Assembly (NCBI GenBank): GCA_013823985.1
Contig: PNNB01000036.1
Location: 1 to 64,000 of the forward strand
Origin: Sphingopyxis sp.
Lineage (GTDB): Bacteria; Pseudomonadota; Alphaproteobacteria; Sphingomonadales; Sphingomonadaceae
DNA: 64,000 nt
Direction: 5' to 3'
The notes under the pieces are model-generated. The model had not been told where the DNA came from, ran no database searches, and saw nothing but the letters and a program-made list of their open reading frames with translations. Of this stretch, positions 63,552 to 64,000 are shown piece after piece; the stretch's first letter is position 1; every line of letters starts with the position of its first letter. A program made the position numbers and the translations under genes.

Positions 63552-64000
63552 CGCCGCCGCTCCCGGACATCACGGGTTATGCGGACCCGCTGCTGGCTGC
63601 GCTTGTCGCCCATCCGGAGTTCGGCTTCGGCAAAGAGCCGATCGACGATGATATAGTGTCCGGAAACCCGGTAGTTGACCAGTTCGCCTTCACCGCTCGC
63701 ACCGATCACGAACACCGGTGGCATTTCGCCGCGCGCGATGCTTTCGGGAAACTCGATGAAGGTGCGCACCCCGTCGTCGAACACCCGCACCGGCCGCCAG
63801 TCGGGGCGGTCGCCCGAGATGCGATAACCGAACGCGAGGCTGGGGAGCGCAATCCCGGCAGCGACAGGCGCGGCCGCCTCGGCTGCACTTGCACGGCCCC
63901 GAATCGCGATCAGCTCATCCTGGGGATAGGACCAGGAGACCGAGGCCATGTAGGTCGAGATGCTGGCGCGCAGTTCGAGATGGTAGGTGCGCCGGTCGGT
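63548..64000 (-). CDS. trbG: Conjugative transfer protein TrbG (VirB9-like), 5' end outside window
   Basis: The 3' part of trbG. The frame is open to the window edge, reading TDRRTYHLELRASISTYMAS before the internal Met at 63949, which is the conserved TrbG/VirB9 stretch. The following ISGDRPDWRPVRVFDDGVRT and FIEFPESIARGEMPPVFVIG, and VNYRVSGHYIIVDRLFAEAE, match the C-terminal domain of the outer-membrane-complex protein. More trb genes and traG are expected to the right. Confidence 0.92.
   Translation of the reverse strand, partial: TDRRTYHLELRASISTYMASVSWSYPQDELIAIRGRASAAEAAAPVAAGIALPSLAFGYRISGDRPDWRPVRVFDDGVRTFIEFPESIARGEMPPVFVIGASGEGELVNYRVSGHYIIVDRLFAEAELRMGDKRSQQRVRITRDVRERRR

Overview
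The window looks like chromosome of an alphaproteobacterium of the order Sphingomonadales (inference). It carries four TonB-dependent receptors, a TonB-family energiser, an EipA/DUF1134 envelope protein, a sugar locus built around a TonB receptor and a tryptophan-halogenase-like gene, and a trb-type conjugation module of the kind common in sphingomonads. No rRNA, insertion sequence or CRISPR array was seen.

Layout. (1) 1-17.3 kb is core genome: tRNA-Ser(GCU), eipA, riboflavin genes ribE/ribD, a TonB-like protein, nadE, prs, a HisN-like phosphatase, an AraC regulator, rpmI-rplT, pheST, a TonB receptor divergent from a TetR regulator across a perfect palindrome, and prfC. (2) 17.3-29.6 kb is a carbohydrate-utilisation locus: TonB receptor, inner-membrane MFS transporter, cytoplasmic GH68 enzyme, ROK fructokinase and LacI regulator. 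These fit sucrose uptake, cleavage and fructose phosphorylation. Near-identical LacI-type operators lie before the receptor, the MFS gene and the GH68 gene. Downstream of the receptor sit a flavin-dependent halogenase-like protein, a TPR/2-oxoglutarate oxygenase-like protein and a GH42 beta-galactosidase. (3) 29.7-30.9 kb is a fatty acid desaturase.

(4) 30.9-48 kb starts with a 45-bp copy of the 3' end of tRNA-Gly(GCC) next to a tyrosine integrase, the signature of an integrated island. Its cargo is a catabolic cluster: TonB receptor, HSL-type esterase, cupin, SDR, VOC proteins, acyl-CoA ligase, an alpha/beta hydrolase fused to a VOC domain, an MBL-fold protein, a flavin aromatic hydroxylase, DUF2783, a one-domain extradiol-dioxygenase-like VOC protein and an FAH-family hydrolase, with two LuxR-type regulators. 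The set suggests import and breakdown of an aromatic ester or ketone; the substrate cannot be read from sequence.

(5) 48-64 kb is a junction followed by a second element. A tetR gene has lost its first helix and is fused in frame to the start of a traG gene. Next come a winged-helix regulator under a nested palindromic operator, a 3' fragment of tRNA-Arg(CCG) and a second integrase. The cargo is a two-component system with a substrate-binding lipoprotein, a CitMHS-type transporter, a TonB receptor and a PhoD-type phosphatase. It ends in a LysR regulator and the trbG-trbI-DUF2274 end of a conjugation operon that runs off the window. The region is therefore best read as two stacked integrative elements, the second conjugative.
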